DNA from: Orthonyx spaldingii
Lineage: Eukaryota > Chordata > Aves > Passeriformes > Orthonychidae
Direction: 5' to 3'
Assembly: GCA_013397795.1 (NCBI GenBank)
Contig: VZTJ01003855.1
Coordinates: forward strand, 496,522-560,521
Length of the DNA: 64,000 bases
This document shows, piece after piece, positions 49,701 to 63,643 of the stretch. The position numbers were made by a program, and so were the translations under genes. The notes under the pieces were generated by a model. The model did not search any database. It had not been told where the DNA came from and saw nothing but the letters and a program-made list of their open reading frames with translations. How positions within the stretch are numbered: the first letter of the stretch is position 1; every line of letters starts with the position of its first letter.

Positions 49701-50813
49701 TTTTCCCCCCTTCAAATTATATGACAAGTCTTTAAGAGAAGTTATTTGTCCATTATGCTACAATATGTCTAGAAATGGTATCCATCATGACTGAGGGCGA
49801 ATCATTCATTTTCAGAGCTGTCAGTCTGAGCAGACAGGATTGGTAGGCATCTCAGCAAGCAGAAGGAGAAGCAGCTCATCCTCCATTAAAGTCTGGCACT
49901 GTCAGGGGACCTCTGACACCCAGAGTCCCTTCTCCCTTCCCTGCAGTTCCTTTTACTTTTTTAGCAGGAAGTTCTCGTTTCCAGTTGGAGTGCAGCACAG
50001 TTCCAGCTGTTGTAACTGTGGTAGCAGGAGAGTGCTGGCGAGGAAAGGGAAAGCTCAAGTGCATCCTCAACCTGCGCTCCTGCTGGGCGTGGAAACAGGA
50101 GAGAGCCGCCCACCCCCAGTTTATCCAGGCTGTGATACCCCAGGGAGGACGAGGCAGCGAGGGGTCAGCACAGAACTTCAGAATGGAGGCTAAATAAACA
50201 TTTTTAGGCAGGTGCAGCAAAACCCTCACGTTTTGGAAAGCGCAGAGACCGGCCCTGTAATGTGAGGATGATTCTGTTCAATGCTTCTCACACAGAGGTC
50301 TTACATCCGAGCCCAGGAGCTCACAGAAATAACAGCACTGGCAGGAAGCAAGCTATGGTCACAAAAGCTGCATTAATCCCTCCTGTAACAGAGATTTCCA
50401 TGTGCATCCTTAGATCAGATTACATAACAAAAAGAAATAACAACAACAAAACTTTAAATAAACCAAAAACTCCTAGATAATTCTCCAGTTTTTAGTGAGA
50501 AATCTGGTTGTACAGGTTAGATAGAAACAGAAATTGTGTTATCATCAGTTAACGGGCAATCATGGTATTTTAAGTGTTCATTTCCTGATTGTTTCATACA
50601 CAATGACAATTGTTTCCTAACAATTATCCAAGTTCTTAATCCTAATTCTTCATAGGTTGGGATCCTCTCTCTGCTACAATTTCTCACCCAGTAACACAAG
50701 ACCACAGTTCTGGCAGAAAAATTTCCTGTTAATGATGGATTGATTTCCACAGGATGAATATCTTAAAATACGACCGAAAAAAGGGCAAACAATTAGCCAG
50801 ACCTGAGAGTTAG
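46721..50813. other. non-coding stretch, no gene seen
   Basis: Contains an A-run (46882-46896), T-rich sequence at 47535-47615, an A-tract at 48126-48145 and a GC-richer block (about 48740-49310) with frames on both strands but no splice-bounded or family-like coding sequence. Confidence 0.45.
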
Positions 50814-50978
50814 GTCTTCCAAACCATAGCAGCAGAAACATCAGCCCTCATGCTTCACTCATTATGGGAATGGAATAATTCCCACTGGAAGGTGGTCTGC
50901 AATTCATAAATACAACTTACTTTAGCTTATCCTCAAAGTAGTGGACATTAAAAAAAAATCAACAACAGAAAGAAAGAA
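50814..50978. repeat. left copy of a 165-bp duplication across a single-N gap
   Basis: This segment (starting GTCTTCCAAACCATAG) is repeated from 50980 with only one difference seen, an extra T after the A9 run near 50959. It ends in CAGAAAGAAAGAA, directly before the N at 50979. The copies meet exactly at the N, which points to two contig ends that overlap but were not merged. It is probably not a real genomic duplication. Confidence 0.92.
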
Positions 50979-50979
50979 N

Positions 50980-51291
<312 letters not shown>

Positions 51292-54200
51292 CTTGAATTA
51301 AAGCATTTTTGTCACACAAACCCATGTACAACACAACAAATTGCATGTGTAATTGTATTTTGATCATGCTCTTATTATCTATCATAAATCTTGTGTCTGA
51401 GTATAGATATTGTACAATTACTTTCAACATTTGGCATAATTGTTTTGATCTTAACTGTTATTCATTCTAAGAGAAAAATACAGTGGATAATGCCAGATAA
51501 CAAAGGGAGCATTCTGAGTAATGATGCTGCTCAACAAAGCCATTGTCATTCTCCCATTTAATAACGACAGAGCTGCAGTAATGGTTATGTTCTCTGTGTG
51601 GCCCAAATTATGTGGCAATGCCTAATGTAATGATACAGCTGTGGTAACTCTGTGATCCCTGAAAAGCAAAGCAGAGAGTCCAAATAAAAACAGTTGTGTG
51701 TCACCTGTCTGAATCCAAATGTTACATTAGCAATATTTCAAATTAAAAAAACCAACACAATTAAACTTTTATGTCACAGCAGGTGACATCCAATTCACCT
51801 AATCTGAGCCACCAGAAAGTGGAGTCTAATTCTAAAATATCCATTTATTGCACCATCAATTACCAGAAGAGAATTAATTCCTTCTTAAAATGTAGAGGTT
51901 GGATTGTTCCCCGGGGAACCCCTTCACTGACTGCAGATCACTTCAGACAAGTTTTGCAGACTTGGCACCAAACAGGAACAGAAATATGACTGTGACTCTC
52001 TGTGTCATTTGACTTCCCTCTAACAAACAGCAACTTCAACTACTGAAAAAACTGGAATTCTCAGCAAACACTCTGAAAACCACCCATAGAACAGAAAAAG
52101 AGCCCAGCAGACCACTGCTATCCAGCACAGCATTGATTGCAGGAAGTTTTTCTTTTTTAGGCTGTTCATTCTTGGGGTCTATTTCTCCAGTTAACTCCGA
52201 AGTGGATTTAAGGCATAGATAAATATTCATCATGAGCATTAAACCCCTTCTTAACTTCCTGCATTTCTACCCAAGAGCTCCAACTCCCCAAGCGCAGTGT
52301 GAGGCCTTCATTCTGAGATGTACATCACTGTGCATATCAGTATTCAATTGTGACCACTTAATTAAGTGCCCCAGGTCATTGTTGAGAGCAGATGTAGTGG
52401 AAGAAAGGAGGAAGATTAATGGAGTTGTAACTTCTGCCCTGAGGAAGGACGGGCTGGTGCAGTGAACAGGCTCCCCTGCATTTCTGCTGTGGAGCAGCCT
52501 CTTCCATCAGGCCATCAGCTGAGCCCACCCCTTGCTCCCTGTTCATATCTCATCATTCCCATCATTCCTTGCCACTAAAATATTGAATAATTTGCAAACT
52601 TTGCATATTTTCTATCTGTCTCCAGTAAAAATTAACTACTCCATAACAGCCCAGGACTTTCTTTTCTACCCGTTGGCTACTTAAAATTGTTTCTGTGAAG
52701 GAGTCACTTCTAAACTTAATCTGCAAAATACCCTTATTTTGTAGATTTCATTATTCCCTTTAATGACAGTTTGCAATCACAAAAAAGCTGGAGAAATCCA
52801 GACATCAAAATTCTGTCTGTCTGTCTGTCCTGACCAGGCCTGCAAGTTTGTCACAAGGGAACAATACAGAAAGTTTGGAAGGACAATTCCACAAAGCCAA
52901 ATGTGTAATGTAAGAATCAGCATGGTAATAATTAGTGGTCTTAAAGTCCCAACTCAATTGTTCCTTTATTTTGCTTAGAATCAATATCAGTCTATAACTC
53001 CCAAGTCATGATTTTTGCCTTATCCTGTGTTGGGGCAATTTTATAACCCCAGTGTTTTGTGCAACCCTTCTTTCCTTTTTATTGTTGGTGTTAATTGTGG
53101 TTCGGGACACCCCAGTCAGTTCTTCTATGCCCCCAGAACCTGCGTCCCCCAGACCAGAGGATTACACACCACACTTTTAGTAAATGTAACCTTCTTATCC
53201 TCCCCAGTACGAGCTGGCACCTTCCTATTTCTCCAACGCTGGAAAGAGCTTCTTGATTTCAAATCCTGGCATAACTATTATTTCTTACACTGGTTTTACA
53301 AAGCTATTTTTAACCCAAATGCTATTTATTTTGAAAAACCTTCCTTTTTACTTACTCTATTCACTATTGATATCGCCATTATATTTTTTCTTCCCCTTAG
53401 TAATTGCATGAGCCTTTTAAATAGTAACTTGTGTTTACTGCCTGTTTCCTGTTTTTATATCCCTTATCCTGTTTTATTGCTGCTCTCCTGTGTCCTTTTT
53501 CACCCAGTGACTGCCTCGCACACTGGGGCTTTATTCAGAGAACAACATAGGGGATAAAACACGTGTTAAATTTAATTATTTCCAATCTATATCATTTACA
53601 ATATAGTAAGTATTATATATCTTCATATCCATTGGAGCAAATATTCCAACTGCTTTGAAAAATCAGGATTCCTGCTCCTTTTGTTAAGAAACATCAGCCC
53701 TCAGGGGTTTGTCAGGCACAAAATCAATACAACTTTGCCCAGTTTGGGGGCAGACTGAGGCTCTCCCATCTGGCTGGAAGGATGGGATACCACACGTGGC
53801 TTCATAGCTGCAGGACTTGCTTTGTGGTATCCATGGATTTGCTTCATCCTGCTGCAGCTACTTGCTTAAGTATGGGTCTGCAAATAATTCTTGACTTTAA
53901 TTTTTAATTTAATTCTTTAAAAATAGCTTACTTAATAAAGTAGCAGAGATTCAACGTGTTGGAAAGAGTGATTTTATGGGGAAAATAAATGCACTCCCGT
54001 ATAAGTGACAAGGCAGCATGCTGCAAAAATAAATAAGACCAACGATAAAAATACTGAGGGGGAAAAAAGGATATTTTGCCAGTGGTGAACCAGTCTGTTA
54101 AAAAGAAAAATCACTGGGAGAGGATCTGTACATTAATGTGCTTTCCATTCCCATCTGTGCAAGCTCTGGGTGGAAGGCAGGGCTGCGAGAGCATCCCAGC

Positions 54201-55961
54201 ACTCTGAGCTCCTGAACTCCCTTTCCTCTTTTTTTTTCACTTCTTTTTCAGCTACAGTTTCTAGCAAAGGCTGATGTTCTCAGCCCATGCTGCTTCCTGG
54301 TCCGTGCTCACCTGGGTTTAAGTGGTGCTGGAGAGAACAAATGGATGGCAGAGCAGCACTGGGGGCAGGAGGGAGCAGGCAGGCACATCCTGAGGGGAGA
54401 GACGCTTCACAGCCGTTAAATTGTTTTTCTCGTACAACAGGAGCGATAAGAGCTGGTTTTATCTGAATGCTCCCTGGACCAATTGTTTTTCCTCTCTCTG
54501 TCCTTACAATACCTCTACACAACTCCGAAGTCAGGTACTTAAAGTCTTAGCAACTTTCTACCCTTTAGGACACAAATGGCTTTGGGGAGGCTACAAAATA
54601 AAATTAAGGGCAGAGTTGAACCTCCGTTGTTTGGCTATGTGGTTACCTTGAGCTTTATGGTGCATTGACCTTTCTATAAATCCAAGGTTTAATTATATAC
54701 AATTACAAGGCACTTACTAACCACGTTTACATGTTCTGCACGGTACAGACAAACTCCTCCACTGAGCTGGAAAAATCCCCAAGCACTGTGTACATGGAAA
54801 TAGGCTTGAATGTCTTTAATGCAGGCATCATGGTTTAGTTGATATTTCACTGCAAAACTTTGTGCCAGACGTGAAGACATCTTCATCCATAGTGATCAGC
54901 CCCAAAATAAAGGGAGATAAATTGTGTGTGACAATATTAAGCTTGCACACATCTCTCTCCTCCTTTACTCAGTTTAAAAGAGATCCCTTGCACAAGCCTG
55001 GCAATTTATTTTTCTTGGGAAGAGAGTAGGAAAGATGCAATAAGGAAGTGATTATATGGAATATGCAGTGTGGGATTCCCGTATGTAAAAGTACTCTGAA
55101 ATTCAGCTCTTTAAAAATCAGAGTATCAGTCATTTCTAATTCGTGTTTGGATTTTACCCGAATACATTTTCTGTCCTTCCAACACTTAATGTGGCATAAG
55201 CTTTATTAAAGTCACTTCTGGAAGCATTTGAATTTGAGCACAAAGTCTCTTAATAATGATTATCTGATACAACACATGAATATTGAATATGAATATGATG
55301 CCACTCGATATTTTCACTGCCTCATTACTTTAGGAGCCATTTAAGTATAATGTAAGTCTTGAAATGAATTAATCCTACAGTCATGCTTAGGTACCAACAT
55401 CTTATATATAAGGAGGCAAGAAAAATCTGCTCTACAAAGATTAGAGAGATGAGAGTTAATTGTGCTCCAATGACTGCTGAGCAACACAGCAATATCCAAA
55501 CTCATTTTAACCCTTCTTCTTACTGGCAAAACTGTGCAGAGCAGCTTCAGCTCCCAAAGGGCTCTTCTGCTCTGCTAAATGAGGGATGTTATAACCCTAA
55601 TCTAATATTTCTGGGTTTTGTTTGGTGTTTGGGGGTTTGTGTGTGTGCACAGATTTACAGACCACAGAAATATTCTGAATAATGTTCTTTTTAACCTTTA
55701 GCAGGAGGACTGGGGGAGTGCATCCCTCTGCCCAGTTAGAGCTCAGCTCAGAGGCTGCAGGGTTTGAGGGTGCTTTCTTTCCACTGTGGCCTTTGAAACA
55801 CATCCAAAAATGGAATTAAAAAATGGGCTTTAAGGCATCTTTTTGCTCTCAGCTGGAGGACAGACTGGAAAGAATGTCTGTTGAGTATTTTTAATTTTCT
55901 CCTGAATATAAAGTCCCACAAGTCTATGAGAACCTTGTGTGCTCACATAAGTTTATTTCCT
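51292..55961. other. non-coding stretch with one unexplained open frame
   Basis: AT-rich unique DNA. It includes a short (CTGT)4 repeat at 52813-52829 and a 180-codon plus-strand open frame (53015-53557) that is pyrimidine-rich and hydrophobic and matches no family I recognise. That frame is about as long as the longest expected by chance in a window this size. No splice-bounded exon is evident. Confidence 0.4.
52813..52829. repeat. (CTGT)4 microsatellite
   Basis: Four perfect tetranucleotide units. Confidence 0.85.
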
Positions 55962-56016
55962 AGAGTCACAGAATGGTTCAGGTTGGAAGGGACCTTAAAG
56001 ATCACCTAGTTCCAAT
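55962..56016 (-). mobile_element. CR1 LINE, minimal 3'-end fragment
   Basis: AGAGTCACAGAATGGTTCAG, then GTTGGAAGGGACCTTAAAG, then ATCACCTAGTTCCAA is the reverse complement of the last 55 bp of CR1. It is close to the consensus and therefore probably not old, yet it stops abruptly at a T/C-tract (56018-56034). This is an extreme 5' truncation. Confidence 0.9.
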
Positions 56017-59000
56017 TATTTTTTTTTCCCCCCATTTCTCCATTTCTTGCTTGTGCAGTCAGTATATGAAAGGCCTGAAAGCTGCCTTGTTTCTCCAGAC
56101 ATTTTGACAGAGCTGCTCTCTGTTAAGCTTTTCAGAGATGGATGGAGGCTTGAGGAAAGCCAAAAGGCATTTAGAAGGAAATGTCCTATGGAAAGAGAGC
56201 ACCCAGGCCTGGGATAATGGAAATAAGAAGGTGGTTTTGACAACCACAAGGGAAGCAAAGGGGAGAAAAATGAAAAAGAGGTGAAGTGAGTCCTTAGGCA
56301 GCAGCTTTTTGCTGTTGTTTTCCATTTTTCCTGAAAAACTGGACTGGCAGGCAGCAGTCAGAGGGCCCTGGTAGGCTGAAAGTTAAGAAATAAACCTCTG
56401 ATTTTTCCTCAGTTTCTCTCCTTCCCAGTACACTGATTATTCCCACCACTCAAAACCTGAATCACACTTATTGGAACCTCCTGTCAAGGTCTTTCCCTGG
56501 ATGCTCTGTGTCTGCCAACTCCCCTGCTCCAGTGAATCTCATCACAAATGATACTTTACATTAAAAGCACATCAGTCAAACCAAATGGCTTGCAGGATTG
56601 TATTAAACTGCCTGTTGACATGAAGACTAACAAAAATGAAATAATACATTCTTTGAATTGAGCAGCTCTGTATCTGAACAAACCCATATCACTCAGGGCA
56701 ACTGGCAAAACCCTTTCAAACATTTGCTGAAACAAGGAGAGGAAGACATTTAATGAAAGAAAATTGTATCTCTGTTTATCATTGTTGCATTTCTTTCTTG
56801 CAAATATTTAACCTTTGCACATTCATAGACTATTCAATGCATATTTTCTCAAAGTACAGTGAAAATAAAGATAATAGTTATAAAAAGCACAACCACCACT
56901 CACCAGCAAATTGTACTTTACTCATTCTAGCTGCAGAATTAGATTTTTTTAAAAAATATTACTGATACCCATGAACTATTTCAAGACAGGAAAACTGTGT
57001 TTTACAGAGAAATCATTATTTAGCAAGAAAATGTTTGTCTTGATTGAGATCCAGGATTTCATTCCCCTGACTAAAATGCCCAAGTCAGAAAGCTGCTCAC
57101 TCGTTTTGTACCTGTGAGGAGAATCTGGGTTTTCTCTGGAGGGTCCAATGCAAAGCACCTAAGTTAAATTCTTACTCTGAATTGTCCCCTGGAGAAATCT
57201 CTCTCTCTCTTGTCCTGAACTTCATTGGAGGCTTAAGCGGATTAGTTTCTGGTTTGGGCACCAAAATCTCCTGAAGTTGGATGGTGCAACGCACTCCTTA
57301 TGTACCAAACAGGCTGAGCTAAACACACTGAACCACACTTCCTTTTCACCTACAAATGTGGACTTAACGAGCTGTAATGAATTTCCAGTATTCAAATTAA
57401 ATAAAATCACTATTACATTTTGGTTTTTTCATAAAATGACAGTCTGTGTTTGGATTAAAAACAAAAGAAGCGAGAGTGGCATTTCCCATCTTTTTTAACT
57501 GCTATCTTCATTGCTGAGGCTGGCAGGAGTGCAGAAAGCATTTGGGCTATTGAAATCCTTGCTATTTTTCCATATGGATTGCCAGCAGCAGTTACAGCAC
57601 TCCCGATTCCATTTTACCAACCCGACTTGTTAAACAGAATAAGGGCATTTACCCTCTGGAAAGAATATGAAAACGAGTAAGCAAACACTTGCACAAATAA
57701 AGAAAACAGAGGCAGCACATCAGCCTGCACTTTGCACCGGGTGACAGAGCAAATACTGAGCTGCGCAGGGGCTGGGGGTTTTTGTTGGGAACAGTATCAG
57801 GAGCAGGCAGCCCCGCTGGAACTCGCTGGAATTCAGGTGCTGTCTCTGGCTGCCTTGACAGAAGTCAATGATTTGTGTCCCGTTCAATTTAGCTCCTGTG
57901 AGAACGCTCCCAGCAGCTGGCCATGTGTCAGGGGCTGATAACTGCACTGATCCCCGGGCAGGGGCTCAGCCGGGGGATGCGGCTCTGCTGGGGACAGCGA
58001 CCAGGGGATGGGGCTCGCTGGAATTTGCAAATTTGACTCTTTGGCTGCTTTGATTCCAATCAGCCTGGGCAGAGTGATGCATAAAATAGGCAGTGCTAAA
58101 TGTGCCAATAAGTGAATTACTTTTCAGATTATGCTGCTGGTGGAGTTATTGATGAGTGGGCTTTGTGAGCGGAACATTGCAGTTTGTTACATTCTGTTTC
58201 CCATTGAACAGGTGAATGTATTCTGATAAAACGAAGAAGAAAACCAGTGTTCATCTCTAGACTTTTTAAAGAACAAGTTTTGGCTTTTTAAAAAGAGAAC
58301 CACAGTTATTTCTAACAATAATTTTCACTCTTCTCCTTTAATATTCTCATCAGGAAAAAACTCTGAGTGAGAAGAGTTCCCTCATGACGATGGAAATTCA
58401 AAAACAAAGTTTGTAAAATAGACTAAAGACAAAGCTGCTGGAAATTCAGCCAGAGTACCATCATTTTGGGGTACAAGATCTTTGCTAGCTGATCCTGCAT
58501 CAGAACCCAGTTAATAATTTTTTTTCAAAAAATCTGTTTTTGAGGTATTCTAGCTACCACCTTCCTTGGCTAATTCCCTGAAAATCTTTATTAAAAAACC
58601 CCAAGTATCCAAACATAAAGATGCCAGCAGGTGATTAAACCATCAGTGTTCAGTCCCTCATTTATCATACAAGGACACTCACACTCAAGGTTCCTAATTT
58701 GAACAGTGCCAGGGACAACTTTTCACCATTCTCGTGTCTTCCTTGTTTCTTTTCTAATATTCCTTTTAAGCAGAGTGCCCTAAGCCTGAGAAAATCCAGA
58801 TGCAAAGTGAGAGATTCACAGCTCCATTTCCAGCTGTCCCTGGGCACCCACAGCTCCGAAGGACTTTGTGCAAGGTGCAGATGTTCAGCACCTGTTGAGG
58901 AGCCCTGCCAGGAGGATGCTGTTCACAGCCAGCAGCACTCGTACGACTCGTGGAGGTGTTTAAGTCCCTCGTGCTTTACTTCCTCAAGTTCTGGACAAAA

Positions 59001-62000
59001 CCCGGTGTTCTGCACACTAAATGTTGCAAGAATCAAATTTTAGCATTAATCTCACTGCTGCTTAGCCAAATTTTGCCAGCCTGTTTTGCTTTGCTGAGGG
59101 TAGACACAAGAAAATTGCATCAATAGCTTGAATTTTTGGAATTTTTGAAAGAAAAATCTTATTTAAAGTCAGCAGAAGTACATGTTTGAAAGGGAGGCTA
59201 TCCATAATCACCTAAGCTTGTAAATTGTAATTGAAAGCCAAACACATGAGACTATTCCCCACCCACTTATAAATGCATTTTAAAAGAACTAATGTTTAAT
59301 ATCTAATTTTTAACTGCAACAAAAAAGAAAAACCCACATAATTACTCTGTGGGCAGAAAAGGAAATGAAAAATGTGTTCAAAATCACTTATGGACATTTT
59401 AACTGCTTTAGTAAAGTTTGTGCTTGATACACTTATTTTTAAATCCCAGTCAAGGTGACTGGGGGAAAAAAGAAAATGTGTTCTTGTATTACATTGTTCA
59501 GTGGTGAATGTGCCATACATTGTCATGTTGTCTACACTCAAATAAGTGAGTTCCAGGACTGCAAGAATATCAGGAGTATTAATTTGTTGAATTTGCCATT
59601 GGACAGGTATTTCCTATAAAAATTACATATATGAAAGTGATAAAGAACTAGATGCAAATCCTGCCTGTTGAAGAACATGGTCAGTAATTAATACCTTAAG
59701 GGCTGTTATCCCCTTCTTTGGGAAAAAACCTGTGGGTGTATCAGCATGGATCCGTTGGCAGGAAATTAAATTTCTACGAGGAGAAATTTGGGATAACCAT
59801 AAATCCTATGGTTTGTTAATTCTTCAGCACAGCAGCATCAGCTTAAATAGCAACCAGTGAGCACATGTTGGATCAGTGAAACTGGGTAAAGGGTTCCAGA
59901 GTCTGCTCACCTCCAGGTGATATGTGGAACTTTCAGCTGAAAACCAAGGCAAGTTTTCAGGTGGAGTCTGATGGAACATTTACTGAAATCAGAAAAAAGG
60001 ATTCAGTTTAAAGTTCCTGCAATGTACAGTCATGAATTCCAACTCTCACACAAGTAGTTGTGGTGAATCAGATGCCTCCTTTACCCATAGATTTCAGATT
60101 AAATGTGGAACTGCGGACAATTCTGATGGCAAAGCACAAGGCACTGATTTATTCACTTCTTTGGTTCCCTTTTTAAGAGGTAGGCACACATGCTTTGTTG
60201 TAGGATTGATTGCTGGGCTGAATGCAGTAATTAAAAAAATACACAGAGGTTGCATTGAAATTAAAGTACTTAAGATTCATTGAATTCAGCACTTTGCTCC
60301 TCTCACAACGCTGTTGTTGGGGAATGAGCAAACCTCAGGAAATTATAACCAGGCTGTGTTTTGACTATTTGCCCTGAGGGGTGATTGCAGCCATGCCACA
60401 CATTCTCATTATTCCATGCTTAGGGAGGATATTTGGGTTCCCCATCGACTCCTGAGCCTCTGTGTTATCCCAGAGCCTGAGGAGTCGTGCACAGGCATCC
60501 AGCGAGGGCTCCCTTTGCTTGCTGAGTGACTGCTTGGCACAGAGCAGAGCCCTGCCCAAATGGTTTCTGCAGAGCTCCTCCAATGCAGAGTAGTCAGTCA
60601 ACAGCTTGGGAACACAGCTCCCAGAATAGCCCAGCATAATCAGAGCCACAGCACAAAAGGCATCAAACGGAGGAGACAAAGAGATCCTTCATCTGTCAGA
60701 CAAAGAGGAGGAATGAGATCAAGAAATCCTTATGTTCCACCTGTACTGATTTTTCTTTGTATCTTTATCCACATCATCCGACCTTGGTGCATTAATTTTC
60801 CCAAATATACTCCCTCTATTGCTAATCTATTCATCAGGCACAATTTACAGCTTCAGCTGCTCCCACTAAAAAAGTGAAAAAAAGTTTTAACTGCTTGAAC
60901 TTCTAATACGAGACCAAGGGAAAAAATGCAATGTGGGATGCATCAGCTGACCAGCTGATAAAAGTGCAGGCTGTGACATGCAGGACTTTGCAGATCTTGT
61001 CCTACAACAACCACTTCTGCTTCCAAAGAGCAAATCATTGCCAAGAGGCAAGCACACATGAGCAGCAGTTGGCTCCATTAGGTTGTCTGTCTAAATAAAA
61101 ATAGTTTCTGCCTTTAAAAAGAACTTTGGTGGTGTGTGCAAGCAGAAAATCTGTGATCTTTACACAGAAATTATGATAGCTGCTATTCTATAGCATTTTT
61201 TGTATATGGAATTCAGAATATTCCAGTTTCAGAGTCTCAAATATACATATAAAATATGTATATTTTCTCCACGGAAGAGGAGAGTTATCCATGGGTAATC
61301 TCAAGCACTAAGACTCTTTTTGTTCTAGTATCAAAGCTGGTTTAAAATTTTTGGCTGGCCACTAAAAATATGCATCAGTATCAGTGCTGAATCTTAAAGA
61401 CCTCCTATTTATTGCATATAACTAAATGTCTCATTATTAGTTCATGAGAAAGATCTGCACATTGATACACAGAACAGCCTCAAGGCACTGATCTGAACAC
61501 GTCCACGTGCAGAAATTTATGAGGGAAAGCATATAATGAAAAAAGTTCATACAAAAAAAAAAAAAAATAAAAAAAAAGGTCCCAGAAGCTCAAAAAGAGT
61601 ACTTAGCAAAAAATAACAAGAAACTGTAAAAAACCCATAAATTTAGAAAAATATCTGACACTATAATAAGCTCAAAGAATAAAAATCTGGACATATTTCC
61701 ATCCAGAGTCAAGGGATAACAAAGACAGCAGAGAGCAAAGAATTATTGGGGTGTTGGGATTTTGTTTGATTGGTTTAGACCACTTCATTTTTCGTGCAAT
61801 CTGAAATGGTTGCTTTAGTATACTAAATAGTAAATTTATATATATATTATAACATTTTAGCCACCAGGTATTGCTGGAGAAGTGAATTATAAAGAGGAGA
61901 GGAAAAGGGAGTGTTCAGCATTGCGATGGGCGGAAATGCTGACATTAGTCACTGCGTATTGGCAACTCATCTCTCCGAGGGTGGCCCCAGAACCTTTACC

Positions 62001-63567
62001 CAAAATAAGCTTAAAAAGGAGTCAGAACCTGGAGAGCCCCAATTATGTTAAAACAGGCACCAAAGAAATCAGATGAAAGTCCAGTAAGGGAAACCTAACC
62101 AGCAGTCTGAGAAAATGATTGGGAAACAATGGATAAATGTGGTTTTATTCTTGGTGTTTCTGTCTCTTTGAGCTCTCTTTCACTCATCTAAGCATTCATT
62201 GATTCTTGAATCACAATTAAGTTATAACTAAATCATTTTTCTTTAAGATATTTTCTAAAGTTGTAGGAGAAGCTCTTCAGTTCTAGTTAGTTTCCACTGA
62301 ATCCAGATTACTTGGGGCATTTTTTAATGGAAAAAAACCTCAATATTTTAAACTGGTTCGCTGATGATTTCACTCAGATTAGAACATAGGAAATCTTGAA
62401 ATGAAAAATAGAAAGCTAATCAGAAAAACTGTAAGAGAAGGGAAACCAGATTGTCCTTTATCTTACACCAATTTACGCTGCTGAAGTCAAAGAAATCCGA
62501 GCAGTGAAATGAAATGATGAATCAGACCCAGGGCCTTTCTCCATTGCAAATTTAATGTTACGGAAAATGATATTAAAGTCTAATACCCCTACTTTAGGGC
62601 TTACCAGAAAATGACTCATGATAAACAGAGTGCGTTGTCACAAATGGCATTAAAAAATAAATTTAGCTTCTCTCTCAGGCTCATTCAATATTTCAGGGTG
62701 TAATTTAAGTACACATCCTTCATTGTGTTCAATAATTCTTCCTCGGGAGTGGGAATTCAGAACTTTAATGGTAACTTTCACATTCATGCATAAAGTTATC
62801 AGGGAAACTTGAAGTTAAACTGAACATTTCTGAATACAGAAGTAAGGCAGCACAAGGAAAGGCATGTTTCTCTTGCCCAAATTGCCTTTGAGTGAGGCAA
62901 TTTAAGTGACATGAAAGATAGTTTAGCTTTTAAAAACTGCATTTAAGTGCCCATTCACCTTGATATCAAAAGCATTTTTATTGACTTGAGCCCGTGTGAG
63001 TTCTTGCAGATAAATTACCAAGTGAAATAAATAAATAAACATTAGACTTGCAAAGCGTGTAACAGGCAGGGCTGACCATCAGACAGAAGGTTGCCTTGAA
63101 CAAACCAAGTGGCAATGAGGAAAAATCCTCATTTTTCTCAAAGAAACACCTGAACTGTCTCAAAAAACAAAACAGAAAACTCCCCAAGCCCTTTAAGGTG
63201 CGAGGTTAAGCCTTCCTGAGTGTTTGAGGATGGCATGTCCTGTTTTATGGCGAGATTTACTCTTTTATGGAACTCAGCTAAATGAAGTAATAAAAACTTC
63301 TGCTTTCCCAAACTATCATATCAAGGATATGGCTTTGTGCCTCAGCCCTAGCATATGTATCTCCCAGATTTAGAGAGTTCAGTGCTTTTGTTAAGCCTCT
63401 GTCATGATCTCCAAGGAAAAGACTTTAAAACTATCTGGGATCCCTCAACAGAGCAAAAACCCACTGAAATCAATACACATTAAATTAATGTCAGACAAGT
63501 AGTAGGAACTGTTTTCTTCTACCATCACTAATGTCTGTTTCAGAAATATTTTAAGCTTTCTTTTCCT
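56017..63567. other. non-coding stretch, no gene seen
   Basis: Contains a (CT)6 run at about 57199, a GC-rich part (57730-58020) followed by a possibly conserved AT-balanced segment (58022-58240), a (TA)n run near 61838 and an A-tract (61553-61578). Open frames are short and unrecognised, including 60365-60679 on the minus strand. Confidence 0.45.
61553..61578. repeat. A-rich tract
   Basis: About 25 bp of A with one T. Confidence 0.9.
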
Positions 63568-63596
63568 TTCTTTTTTTTTTTTTNAAAAATTTTTTA

Positions 63597-63643
<47 letters not shown>

